Positions 56,862-64,000 of a stretch of DNA of 64,000 nucleotides are shown in pieces. Origin of the DNA: Embleya sp040605455 (GTDB lineage Bacteria; Actinomycetota; Actinomycetes; Streptomycetales; Streptomycetaceae); NCBI RefSeq assembly GCF_040605455.1, contig NZ_JBEXCV010000015.1, forward strand, positions 27,845 to 91,844, given 5' to 3'. A model generated the notes under the pieces. It did not search any database, was not told the origin of the DNA, and was given only the letters and a program-made list of their open reading frames with translations. A program made the translations under genes and the position numbers. Position 1 is the first letter of the stretch; each line of letters begins with the position of its first letter.

Positions 56862-57646
56862 GCACCGCCGACCGCCGAGTACTGCTGCTGCGCCTGGCCG
56901 GGCCGCTGCAGTCCTGGGGTGACCGCAGCGCCTTCAACCGCCGTGAGACCCGCCCCGAACCGACCAAGTCCGGAATCGTGGGCCTGCTCGCCGCCGCGTC
57001 CGGCCTCCAGCGCGAGGCGGACATCGCGATCCTCGCCGGGCTCCGCCTCGGAGTACGGGTGGACCAGGCGGGATCGCTCCTGCGGGACTATCACACCGTC
57101 AGCGACTATCGCGGGCAGCCGCTGCCCCAGGCCGCAGTGTCGGCCAAGGGTGTGCAAAAGCTCACGTCGCCGGCCAAGCACACGCACATCACGCAGCGCT
57201 TCTACCTCCAGGACGCCGTCTTCGTCGCGGGTGTCGAAGGCCCCGCAGACCTGATCACGACACTCGCGGAAGCCGTCGCCGGACCGGCCTTCCCGCTTGC
57301 CCTCGGCCGACGCTCGTGCGTGCCCACGCAACCGATCAACCTCGGAACGCGGGACACGAACCTGGAGCGGGCCCTGTCCGAAGAGGTCTGGCAGGTGAGC
57401 GACCACGCCCGCAAGCGCCACGCGCGCAAGGGTCGCCCCGCCACCGTCCAACTGTCGGCAACCTTCGAGGACCCCGACGGCGACGACGTCGCCCACGACC
57501 AGCCGGTGTCGTTCGACCCGCTACGACGCGGCTTCACCAGCCGCCGCATCCGACACGACTGGCTGACCGTCCCCTCCGGCTTCACGCACCCCGATCCGCA
57601 GGCCGACGCCGCCGGCCACGACCCATTCGCCCTCCTGGACTGGTGA
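56858..57646 (+). CDS. casD: Cascade Cas5e (CasD)
   Basis: 262 residues. The RAMP-type N-terminus reads VLLLRLAGPLQSWGDRSAFN, then RRETRPEPTKSGIVGLLAAA, YHTVSDYRGQPLPQAA and FPLALGRRSCVPTQPI. Cas5e caps the crRNA 5' handle. Both ends overlap neighbours by 4 nt. Confidence 0.94.
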   Translation: MSTADRRVLLLRLAGPLQSWGDRSAFNRRETRPEPTKSGIVGLLAAASGLQREADIAILAGLRLGVRVDQAGSLLRDYHTVSDYRGQPLPQAAVSAKGVQKLTSPAKHTHITQRFYLQDAVFVAGVEGPADLITTLAEAVAGPAFPLALGRRSCVPTQPINLGTRDTNLERALSEEVWQVSDHARKRHARKGRPATVQLSATFEDPDGDDVAHDQPVSFDPLRRGFTSRRIRHDWLTVPSGFTHPDPQADAAGHDPFALLDW

Positions 57647-58410
57647 ACGACATGCCCTACCTGTCCCGAGTCCGGCTCAACCCGTTGCGCGGCGAGAGCC
57701 GGAAACTCCTGGCCAACCCCCGCGCCATGCACGGCGCCGTACTGGGCGGCATCGCCGATCGCCCGACCGGGGAACGCGTCCTGTGGCGGCTGGACACGGA
57801 CAACCCCCGGCGGCCGATGCTCTTCGCGCTCACCGAGTCCAGGCCCGACTGGACACACGTCGTGGAACGCGCGGGCTGGCCCGACGCCGAGGGAGAGCAC
57901 GCGGCCGTACGCGACTACGCCCCGCTGCTCGCGCGGATCGCGACCGGCCGGGAATTCGCGTTCCGGCTGACCGCGAACCCCGTACAGAACACCAGCGCCC
58001 CCAAGGCACCGTCCGCGATCCAGGACAAGCGCAAGTCCGAGGTGCACGTCCGGTCGTTTCGCATCGGTCACCGCACCGCCGCCGATCAGCTCACCTGGTT
58101 CCTCAAGCGCACCGAGGGGTGGGGGTTCGCCGTTCCCGAGGCGCGAACGGACCCGGCCGTGCCAGGGATCGGTCCCCTCGAAGGTGCCGTGCCGGCGCGG
58201 GAGGTACGCATCACCGCCCGCCACCGACAGTCGTTCGGCAAGGGCGGCCGCGGCGCACCACCCGTCGTCTTGAACACGGCCACCTTCGAGGGACGATTGC
58301 GGGTCACCGACGCGGGCCTGTTCACCCAACGACTCCTGGGCGGCCTCGGCCCCGGGAAAGCCTACGGATGCGGGCTGCTGACCCTCGCCGCGCTGCCGGA
58401 AGGGCCCTGA
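57643..58410 (+). CDS. casE: crRNA endoribonuclease Cas6e (CasE)
   Basis: 255 residues if GTG at 57643 (GTGA overlap with casD) is used; ATG at 57652 is an alternative. PYLSRVRLNPLRGESRKLLA, with AMHGAVLGGI carrying the likely catalytic His, begins the first ferredoxin fold. The Gly-rich loop GLGPGKAYGCGLLTLA ends the second. It cuts at the base of the CCCCGCG hairpin in array transcripts and stays bound. Confidence 0.94.
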   Translation: MNDMPYLSRVRLNPLRGESRKLLANPRAMHGAVLGGIADRPTGERVLWRLDTDNPRRPMLFALTESRPDWTHVVERAGWPDAEGEHAAVRDYAPLLARIATGREFAFRLTANPVQNTSAPKAPSAIQDKRKSEVHVRSFRIGHRTAADQLTWFLKRTEGWGFAVPEARTDPAVPGIGPLEGAVPAREVRITARHRQSFGKGGRGAPPVVLNTATFEGRLRVTDAGLFTQRLLGGLGPGKAYGCGLLTLAALPEGP

Positions 58411-58413
58411 ACG

Positions 58414-59441
58414 GTGCCCGACATCTGGTGGAAGGCCCACCCCCACGACCTGCACCGGCTGGCCGATCGCGTATCCAGCGTGTACGTCGAACGCAGTCAT
58501 GTCGATCGCGACGACAACGCCGTGGTGATCATCAACAAACGCGAGACCGTGCGGGTCCCGGCCGCGATGATCGCCGTCATGCTCCTGGGGCCCGGGACTC
58601 GCGTCACCCACCAGGCCATCGCGGTACTGGCCGATTCCGGGACGGCCGTCTGCTGGGTCGGGGAGCGCGGAGTACGGCTGTACGCCACCGGCATCGGCCC
58701 GGCACGAGGCGCGGGACTGCTGCACCGACAGGCGTGGTTGGTCACGCGCCCCAAGGAACGGCTGGCGGTGGCACGCGCGATGTACGGGATGCGCTTCCCC
58801 GGCGAGGACGTGTCCAAAGCGACCATGCAGATGCTGCGCGGGCGCGAGGGCAGGCGGCTGCGTGACGTGTACAAGGCGCAGTCGCAGCGAACCGGCGTGC
58901 CGTGGAAGCGCCGCGAGTACGGGCAGGGGACGCTTTCGCGGCCGGTGACGACGTCAACAGGCTGATCTCGGCGGCCAACGCGGCGCTGTACGGCCTCAGT
59001 CACGCCGTCATCGTCGGGCTGGGCGCCAGTCCCGGCCTGGGGTTTGTGCACTCGGGTACCGCGACGTCTTTCGTGCAGGACATCGCGGACCTCTACAAAG
59101 TCGAGTACTCGGTTCCGTTGGCCTTCGATCTTGCCGCGCGGGGGCTCGTGGACGAACGCGACGCGCGTGTGGGCCTTCGGGAGCTGATCGTGCGCGACAA
59201 GCTGCTCGGGCGGATCGTCGACGATGTCAAGTCCCTGCTGTCGCCCGAGGGAACGGAGGTCCCGGACATCGAGTCCAACGAACTGTGGGACGAGCGCACG
59301 GGAACCGTGGCAGGCGGGGTCAACTACGGTGACGAAGACACGTCGGACCTCGTTCGCCAAGCCTCGATGGGGGAGGACCACATCGCGGTGGTGGGGCCGG
59401 AGTTCGACACGGAGCCCTCGGGGCAAGGCGGCGTCCGGTGA
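58414..59441 (+). pseudogene. cas1: cas1 (type I-E integrase) split by a frameshift
   Basis: Frame one (GTG at 58414 to about 58929) gives VYVERSHVDRDDNAVVIINK, GERGVRLYATG, LRGREGRRLRDVYKAQ (catalytic Glu) and GVPWKRREYGQG. The rest lies in the next frame: AFAAGDDVNRLISAANAALY, GLGASPGLGFVHSGTATSF (His) and VQDIADLYKVEYSVPLAF (Asp). The switch falls at the G4 run 58926-58929, as if one base had been lost. Frame one otherwise stops at 58965. Together the halves would give a normal Cas1e of about 340 residues. Without correction, spacer acquisition should be lost. Confidence 0.9.
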
Positions 59442-59716
59442 CGGTGATCGTGCTCATCGCCGCGCCCGAAGGCCTCCGCGGCCACCTCACCCGCTGGATG
59501 GTCGAGGTCAACGCCGGCGTCTTCGTCGGCACCCCGAGCCGCCGCGTGCGCGACCGCCTTTGGCAATTGCTGTCGGATCGCATCCGGGATGGGCAAGCGG
59601 TGATGGCCGAGCCCGCGGACAACGAGCAGGGCTGGGCCGTGCGCACGGCAGGACGCGAACGTTGGCGGCCGACGGACTTCGACGGCCTGATCCTGTCGGC
59701 GCGACCGGGGCGGTGA
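59438..59716 (+). CDS. cas2: CRISPR-associated Cas2e
   Basis: 92 residues; GTG start overlapping the cas1 stop. VIVLIAAPEGLRGHLTRWMV, then EVNAGVFVGTPSRRVRDRLW and a C-terminal GWAVRTAGRERWRPTDFDGL are typical of Cas2e. It forms the Cas1-Cas2 integration complex. Intact, unlike its partner. Confidence 0.93.
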   Translation: MTVIVLIAAPEGLRGHLTRWMVEVNAGVFVGTPSRRVRDRLWQLLSDRIRDGQAVMAEPADNEQGWAVRTAGRERWRPTDFDGLILSARPGR

Positions 59717-59740
59717 CGAAGAGTCAAGGGAAGTCAGTGG

Positions 59741-59795
59741 CATGACGCAACTGAATGAAATTGGCATTACCCGCCGGTAGAGACCCAGGTCAGGC
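59741..59795 (+). promoter_or_regulatory. CRISPR leader of array 2
   Basis: It matches the leader at 47044 in about 50 of 56 positions and precedes the first repeat in the same way. It is AT-richer than the surroundings (GAATGAAATT). Confidence 0.85.
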
Positions 59796-59884
59796 GTCGG
59801 CCCCGCGCTCGCGGGGATGGTCCCGAGATCCTGGACCGATACCCCTATCAGGAAGTGTCGGCCCCGCGCTCGCGGGGATGGTCC
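59796..59884 (+). CRISPR. CRISPR array 2, intact part (two repeats, one 33-nt spacer)
   Basis: Repeats at 59796-59823 and 59857-59884 are identical to the array 1 consensus and are spaced 61 bp apart. The next repeats downstream are decayed (see 59912-60122). Confidence 0.95.
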
Positions 59885-59911
59885 CGGGAGAGTGACGTGC
59901 GCACACTGCTC

Positions 59912-60122
59912 GTCTGCCGCGCGCTGCGAGGATGGTCCGGCGTGGGGCATCGACCAGGAGGCCGCGAAGAAGTGGGCCCGCGTTCGTGGGGGCGGTCCCT
60001 GGCCCGGCACCGGGCCGTACACGTTCGGTGTGTCGGCGCTGCGTTCGGGGCGATGGTGTCGCCGCATGCACACAGTATTGGGATTTCGACGCACGTCGGC
60101 CCGCGTCTGTGGGGGTGTCTCC
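59912..60122 (+). repeat. Decayed distal repeats of array 2
   Basis: Four degenerate copies follow at about 60-bp spacing: 59912 (GTCTGCCGCGCGCTGCGAGG...), 59972 (GTGGGCCCGCGTTCGTGG...), 60032 (GTCGGCGCTGCGTTCGGGG...) and 60095 (GTCGGCCCGCGTCTGTGGGG...). Their hairpins are mostly broken. The rest of 60123-60299 shows no feature. Confidence 0.8.
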
Positions 60123-60299
60123 CGGCTGCGATCGTCCGCAGCTGCACAGGAGTTACAGCCGCAGGGCGCGGCCGGCGCGCACAGCTCTCCATGCGCTGCG
60201 TCAAACGAGGGGTGGGGTTCCGGTAACAACGAACCGACCGGCAGCGGATTAAGAGTCCCGGCAAGATCATGCCAGGACAGGTCAGGTACTGGCCCCGTT

Positions 60300-60533
60300 T
60301 CACCACGTGGTCATTTCCCCCCGGATCACCGCGAGCACGCCGTCCAGCTCGTCGGCCTCCAGCAGCACGTCGCGCGCCTTGGACCCCTCGCTCGGTCCGA
60401 CGATGCCCCGCGACTCCATCAGGTCCATCAGCCGCCCGGCCTTCGCGAAACCGACCCGCAGCTTGCGCTGGAGCATCGAGGTGGACCCGAACTGCGTCGA
60501 GACGACCAGCTCCGCCGCCTGGCTGTCTGCTCC
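60300..60533 (-). pseudogene. 3' fragment of ftsK/spoIIIE (gamma domain)
   Basis: The minus frame reads DSQAAELVVSTQFGSTSMLQ, RKLRVGFAKAGRLMDLMESR and GIVGPSEGSKARDVLLEADE, the winged-helix gamma domain of FtsK DNA translocases, and ends with a stop at 60300. Upstream it breaks off abruptly at the GNAT fragment. It is too short to be a working translocase. Confidence 0.85.
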
Positions 60534-60973
60534 ATCGCGCGTACGCCGATCATGCCGCGGCCGGGAGGGTCTTCTTCGCGTCCTACCAGTCCTCGCAGGA
60601 CACGGTAAACCGCCTGGGCAAGGGTGAGTGCTGGGTCGCATTTCGGGGGAACGTGTCACTGGGGACCGTGACAGTGGCGGCTCCTCACGCGGTTCCGGAG
60701 GGGTACCCCGCGCCGGCCACTGCCGGGTCGTTCTGGCAACTGGCCGTGGACCCGTCGGAGCGGGGCACCAGGCTCGGTCAGCGCCTGCTGGCCCTTGCGG
60801 AGGAGCGGATCGCGGCGCTGGGTTCCGCCCAGGTCGTCATCGACACCTCGGCCCAGGCAACCGAACTCGTCGGCTGGTACCGCAGGCGTGGTTATGTGCC
60901 GGTGGGCACGTGGCGGTGGGACGTCACCAACTACGAGAGCGTCGTTCTGTCGAACGCTCTGTTGGCGCGCTGA
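60524..60973 (+). pseudogene. 5'-truncated GNAT acetyltransferase
   Basis: The frame gives AYADHAAAGRVFFASYQSSQ, FWQLAVDPSERGTRLGQRLL (acetyl-CoA loop) and ELVGWYRRRGYVPVGTWRWD, the C-terminal two thirds of a GNAT. No start codon with a ribosome site precedes it; the coding signal begins where the ftsK fragment ends. A shortened protein from an internal start is possible. Confidence 0.6.
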
Positions 60974-61054
60974 TCGCGCGTGGGGCGGTGCTGTGGGCGG
61001 GTGACCTCACGGGGTCTCCCGCCCGCAGCATGCCGCTCGGGCCGCTGGGGTCGC

Positions 61055-61654
61055 CTACTGGCCCAAGACGTGGGTCGCTTCCTGGGCAGCGACGGTCAGG
61101 GCGTCGTCGAGGGCTTCGACGCGGCGGCCTCCGGCGCCGGCGACGGGGCCGGTGCCGCCTGCTCCGCCGTCGACCGTGCGCGCGGCGGAGGCGAGGATGT
61201 GGGCGGTTTTGGTTCCCGCGCTGAGGAGGCCGGGTGTGATGGCAGCGACGAGCAGGGCCTTGCCGTCGTGCTCGGTGCCCAGGACGACGACGGCGCGGTC
61301 GTCGCGGAGGCGGCTCATGGTGTTGATGGCGAGGGTCCGGAGGTCGTCCGCCCCGAGGCCCGGTACCCGCTGCGAGATGATCCGGCCGCCGGGCACTTGG
61401 CGGGACGCACAGGCGAGCCGTTCCGCATGGCTCCGCAGCTCGGCGTTACGCACTTGGGCGAGCTGCTTCTGCGCGGCGGCCAGGCCGTCCAGACGCTTGC
61501 GGAGGGCCTCGGGAGCGACCTTCGGGCGGGTGCCGAGGAGGGCGGAAACCTCGTCGAGCAGGCGGCGCTCGGTGTCCTGGTTGCGGAGGGTTCCGTGGCC
61601 GGTGAGGGCTTCGATGCGGCGGAGGTTGGAGCCGATCGAGCCCTCGCTGAGCAC
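61055..61654 (-). pseudogene. C-terminal fragment of alanyl-tRNA synthetase (DHHA1 region)
   Basis: LSEGSIGSNLRRIEALTGHG, LLDEVSALLGTRPKVAPEAL and KRLDGLAAAQKQLAQVRNAE match the end of the AlaRS editing domain and its linker. AVVVLGTEHDGKALLVAAIT and GGGRVEAL-like GGRRVEALDDAL match the DHHA1/C-Ala part. The aminoacylation domain is absent. It may be translated from GTG at 61654 as a free C-Ala domain, but the joint with an IS stub suggests a relic. Confidence 0.8.
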
Positions 61655-61664
61655 GCGACCGCCG

Positions 61665-61760
61665 TCACCGGTACGGGGTCTTGTGGCCGTAGGCCATCTT
61701 CTTCAACCGCTCGCGTTCGGCGGCGGTCGCGACTATCGGGCAGGCCGGGGCAACGGGCAT
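61665..61760 (-). mobile_element. N-terminal stub of an IS630-type transposase
   Basis: A 31-codon frame starts at ATG 61760 and reads TAAERERLKKMAYGHKTPYR before a stop, resembling the first helices of IS630-family transposases. It abuts the alaS fragment. The surrounding 61761-61877 holds nothing else I can support. Confidence 0.4.
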
Positions 61761-61877
61761 GACAGACGGGCTGATCGGGGGAAGTGGATCACGACGGGTG
61801 GCAACCTGCCGCGTCCGGCGCCTCAACGATCCGGCAAGACGGCCACCGTGCCCACGACGCCGGAGTGCACCCGGCTG

Positions 61878-62831
61878 TCACTCGCCCAGCGGCTGTCCGA
61901 ACACGCCCGAACCGCCTGACCGCAACCGACGGACCGCCATGTCGCTGACCTGGCGGGCGATGTCGGTCCACAGGGCGGCGGGGAGGTCGTGGCCGACGCC
62001 CGGGTAGGTCACCAGGCGGGCGCCGTCGATCGCCCGGGCGGTGGCGCGGCCCGCGCTGACACGCAGGATCGGGTCCTGCTCGCCGTGCAGGACCAGGGTG
62101 GGTCGGCGTAGCTCCTTGAGTCTGGGTCCGTGCCACTGGGCGCCGATCTGGCGGCTCTGCGCCTTGTTGTCGCGCGGGCCACTGTCCACGTCGGCCTCGA
62201 CCCAGGCGCGGGCCGCAGCCTCGTCGAAGGGGTAGCCGGGGGAGGCGATGCCGCGCCAGACGGTGAGGGCGGCCTCGATGTCGCCCGCGCGGCCCTCGGG
62301 GAACTTGGTCCGGGCGAGCTTGGCGAGCAGGCCGAACCGCAGATAGCGCAGGACCCCCAGCCCGGAGACATCGCTGGGCAGGGCCGCCGAGGAGGTGACG
62401 CTGAGCACCCGTTCAGGGTGTCGCAGCGCGATCCGCTGGGCGATCGCGCCGCCCAGGGAATGGCCGAAGACATGGGCTTGCTCCCAGCCGAGTTCGTCCA
62501 TCACAGCGATGGCGTCGTCGGTCATGTCCTCGGAGGTGTAAGCGTCCCCGCGCTTGGCGAACAGGGCCTTGAAGGGGTTGGTGGTGGCGGTGTCCGGCAT
62601 CCGGGTCGACTGGCCGGCGTCGCGCTGGTCGTAGCGGGCCACCGCGAACCCGGCGTCGGCGAAAGCCTGGCACAGTCCGGCCGGCCACCAGAACCGGGCG
62701 GTGGCCAACCCCATGATCAGCAGCAGCGGTTCGCCCTCGGAGCCCTTCAGTTGGTCGAAGGCCACCTGCACGTCGCCGTTGTGCGCATACCGGGTCGGCG
62801 TCCACTCCTGCTGCGGCTGCATCTGGGGCAT
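61878..62831 (-). CDS. Alpha/beta hydrolase
   Basis: 317 residues; ATG at 62831. The fold is clear: PLLLIMGLATARFWWPAGLC (oxyanion region), ARYDQRDAGQSTRM, the nucleophile elbow HVFGHSLGGAIAQRIAL (Ser), LVLHGEQDPILRV (Asp) and YPGVGHDLPAALW (His). No signal peptide. Substrate unknown; the divergent TetR gene across an operator-like region suggests induction by a small hydrophobic compound. Confidence 0.9.
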   Translation of the reverse strand: MPQMQPQQEWTPTRYAHNGDVQVAFDQLKGSEGEPLLLIMGLATARFWWPAGLCQAFADAGFAVARYDQRDAGQSTRMPDTATTNPFKALFAKRGDAYTSEDMTDDAIAVMDELGWEQAHVFGHSLGGAIAQRIALRHPERVLSVTSSAALPSDVSGLGVLRYLRFGLLAKLARTKFPEGRAGDIEAALTVWRGIASPGYPFDEAAARAWVEADVDSGPRDNKAQSRQIGAQWHGPRLKELRRPTLVLHGEQDPILRVSAGRATARAIDGARLVTYPGVGHDLPAALWTDIARQVSDMAVRRLRSGGSGVFGQPLGE

Positions 62832-62861
62832 GTCGACTCTCTTTCATCTACTGCGATCCAT

Positions 62862-62908
62862 GTTCGCAGTTCATGCAGCCTAAGATACTGCATACATCGT
62901 TCGCAGAA
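62862..62908 (+). promoter_or_regulatory. Divergent operator region between the hydrolase and tetR
   Basis: TTCGCAG occurs at both edges as a direct repeat, and ATGCAG...CTGCAT forms an inverted repeat in the middle of an AT-rich 88-nt gap. This is a likely TetR binding region for both genes. Confidence 0.5.
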
Positions 62909-62919
62909 CAGGAGGGGTC

Positions 62920-63708
62920 ATGACCGAGCCGTCCGCCCACAGCATCTGGCTGCGCCCCGAACGCGCCGGACGCGGCCCGACGCCCACGTTCGACCGTGAC
63001 CGCATCGCCGCCGCCGGGATCGCCCTGGCCGACGCGGACGGCCTGCCCGCCGTCACCATGCGGGCCGTGGCGGTCGCTCTCGGGGCCGGGCCGGCATCCC
63101 TCTACCGCTATGTGGCCACCCGCGACGAACTGCTGGAACTGATGATCGACCGGGTCAACGGCGAGATCTCCTACGACGCACTCGGCTCCGGACACTGGCT
63201 CGACGACTTGCTCGCCCTGGCCCGGCAGAGCAGGAGCGTCTACCTCGCGCACCCATGGCTGCTGGACGCGACCGCGGCGAGGACCCCGGTGGGGCCGCAC
63301 GCGCTCACCTACCTGGAGCACGCCCTGGCCGCGCTCGCCGACGTCGACGTCAGTCCCCGGACCAAGCTGGAGGCCATCGCGATCCTCAATGCCGTCGTCT
63401 CCACTCTGACCCGCGCCGAGGTGATCCAGCGTCTCGCCGGGCAGACCATCCCGCAGTGGCAGCAGGCCCAGGCGGAATATCTCACCCAGGTCGCCATGGC
63501 GGGCCATCACCCGCACCTCGCCACCGCCCTGACCGGGCAGCCGCCCGAGGCCGAGGACTCATCGGAAGCGCTCTTCGATCGCATCCTCACCCGCGTACTC
63601 ACCGGGCTCCTTCAGCCCGACGACATCGGAGCGACCTCTGTGCGGGGTCGCGCGAAGGTAGAGCCGGGCGGCCACTCCCGAGAAGCCACAGAAGGCAGAG
63701 AACCATAA
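62920..63708 (+). CDS. TetR/AcrR family regulator
   Basis: 262 residues; ATG at 62920 after AGGAGGGG. The helix-turn-helix is IAAAGIALADADGLPAVTMR, then AVAVALGAGPASLYRYVATR. The C-terminal ligand domain resembles TetR_C (WLDDLLALARQSRSVYLAHP). The last 30 residues are charged and probably disordered. It should repress itself and the divergent alpha/beta hydrolase. Confidence 0.92.
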   Translation: MTEPSAHSIWLRPERAGRGPTPTFDRDRIAAAGIALADADGLPAVTMRAVAVALGAGPASLYRYVATRDELLELMIDRVNGEISYDALGSGHWLDDLLALARQSRSVYLAHPWLLDATAARTPVGPHALTYLEHALAALADVDVSPRTKLEAIAILNAVVSTLTRAEVIQRLAGQTIPQWQQAQAEYLTQVAMAGHHPHLATALTGQPPEAEDSSEALFDRILTRVLTGLLQPDDIGATSVRGRAKVEPGGHSREATEGREP

Positions 63709-63788
63709 GCCACATCCGGCTCTCCCGGGCCGCCTGACAACTTACGGAGAGCCATGCCCGAGCTCTCACCTCCCGCGACGCTCCGCCC

Positions 63789-63810
63789 CTCACAAATGAC
63801 CATCTGTGAG
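63789..63810 (+). promoter_or_regulatory. Palindrome CTCACAnATGnnCATnTGTGAG upstream of the last gene
   Basis: Arms of 9 matching bases form an operator-like site. It lies 143 nt before the start at 63953 and 80 nt after the tetR stop. Confidence 0.45.
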
Positions 63811-63952
63811 AGTGGCGACAGGCAGTTTCGGCGGCACCGCGGAAGAACCCGGACTGCGCCTGCGGCCTCTACCTGGCCGTCCCCGAGATCCGACCGGACT
63901 TTGCAGGGACTATCAAGGACTCGGTGTACACCCTGAGCAAAGGGAGTATCCG

Positions 63953-64000
63953 ATGACCGACGTGGCGATTACGACGACCGGGTCGAGTCCGGTGGAGGCC
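63953..64000 (+). CDS. Start of an unidentified gene (runs off the window)
   Basis: ATG at 63953 follows AAGGGAG with normal spacing and gives MTDVAITTTGSSPVEA before the window ends. Too short to identify. Confidence 0.5.
   Translation, partial: MTDVAITTTGSSPVEA

Overview
The window is very GC-rich with strong GC bias at third codon positions. Many genes start with GTG, and gene pairs often overlap by 4 nt (ATGA or GTGA). Several families are typical of actinomycetes: the RsbW-like ATPase / DUF5753 XRE / DUF397 trio, DUF1918, IclR and a CRISPR type I-E system with actinobacterial repeats. I read it as a chromosomal segment of a Streptomyces-like actinobacterium (inference). It mixes metabolic operons, a defence and decay zone, and a complete CRISPR-Cas locus.

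Region by region. 1-5344: a partial DUF389 gene, a GH15 glucoamylase/trehalase-type enzyme, an FAH-family hydrolase and a divergent threonyl-tRNA synthetase. 5347-13461: an aromatic catabolic cluster pobA-ligJ-ligK-ligI-ligAB-ligC on the minus strand, with an IclR regulator and a divergent solute-binding-type protein. It should carry 4-hydroxybenzoate through protocatechuate 4,5-cleavage to pyruvate and oxaloacetate. 13539-16992: two small proteins and an arsenic set (arsR-acr3, arsC, and the remnant of a second arsC). 17168-22084: a two-component system divergent from a ferric-reductase-like flavocytochrome, an FMN-binding protein and ApbE, which together form an extracytoplasmic electron-transfer unit. 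22137-29745: an APH/P-loop kinase, then a group 3b-type NiFe hydrogenase operon with an embedded cyclic-nucleotide-binding protein, and a divergent maturation protease.

29746-46956 is an accessory zone. It holds an N6-adenine methylase-like protein, McrBC, an interrupted sigma-like gene, a lasso-peptide B2 protease with a GNAT partner but no visible cyclase or precursor, a helicase fragment, the RsbW-like/XRE/DUF397 trio, an unknown 417-aa protein and a Ser/Thr kinase. A multicopper oxidase, a SnoaL-like protein with MarR, and an ATPase follow. The palindrome GTTGACnnnGTCAAC, or a degenerate form, recurs upstream of the methylase, mcrBC/sigma-like and kinase genes, which suggests shared control.

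47044-60122 is the type I-E CRISPR-Cas locus: leader, a 48-repeat array, cas3, casABCDE, cas1 (frameshifted), cas2, a second copy of the leader and a small array whose distal repeats are decayed. In the cas3-casA gap lies an antisense mini-CRISPR: two diverged repeats separated by exactly 33 nt, the same spacer length as the main array.

60300-64000 holds 3' fragments of ftsK and alaS, a GNAT fragment and an IS630 N-terminal stub, then an alpha/beta hydrolase divergent from a TetR regulator, and the first codons of a further gene.
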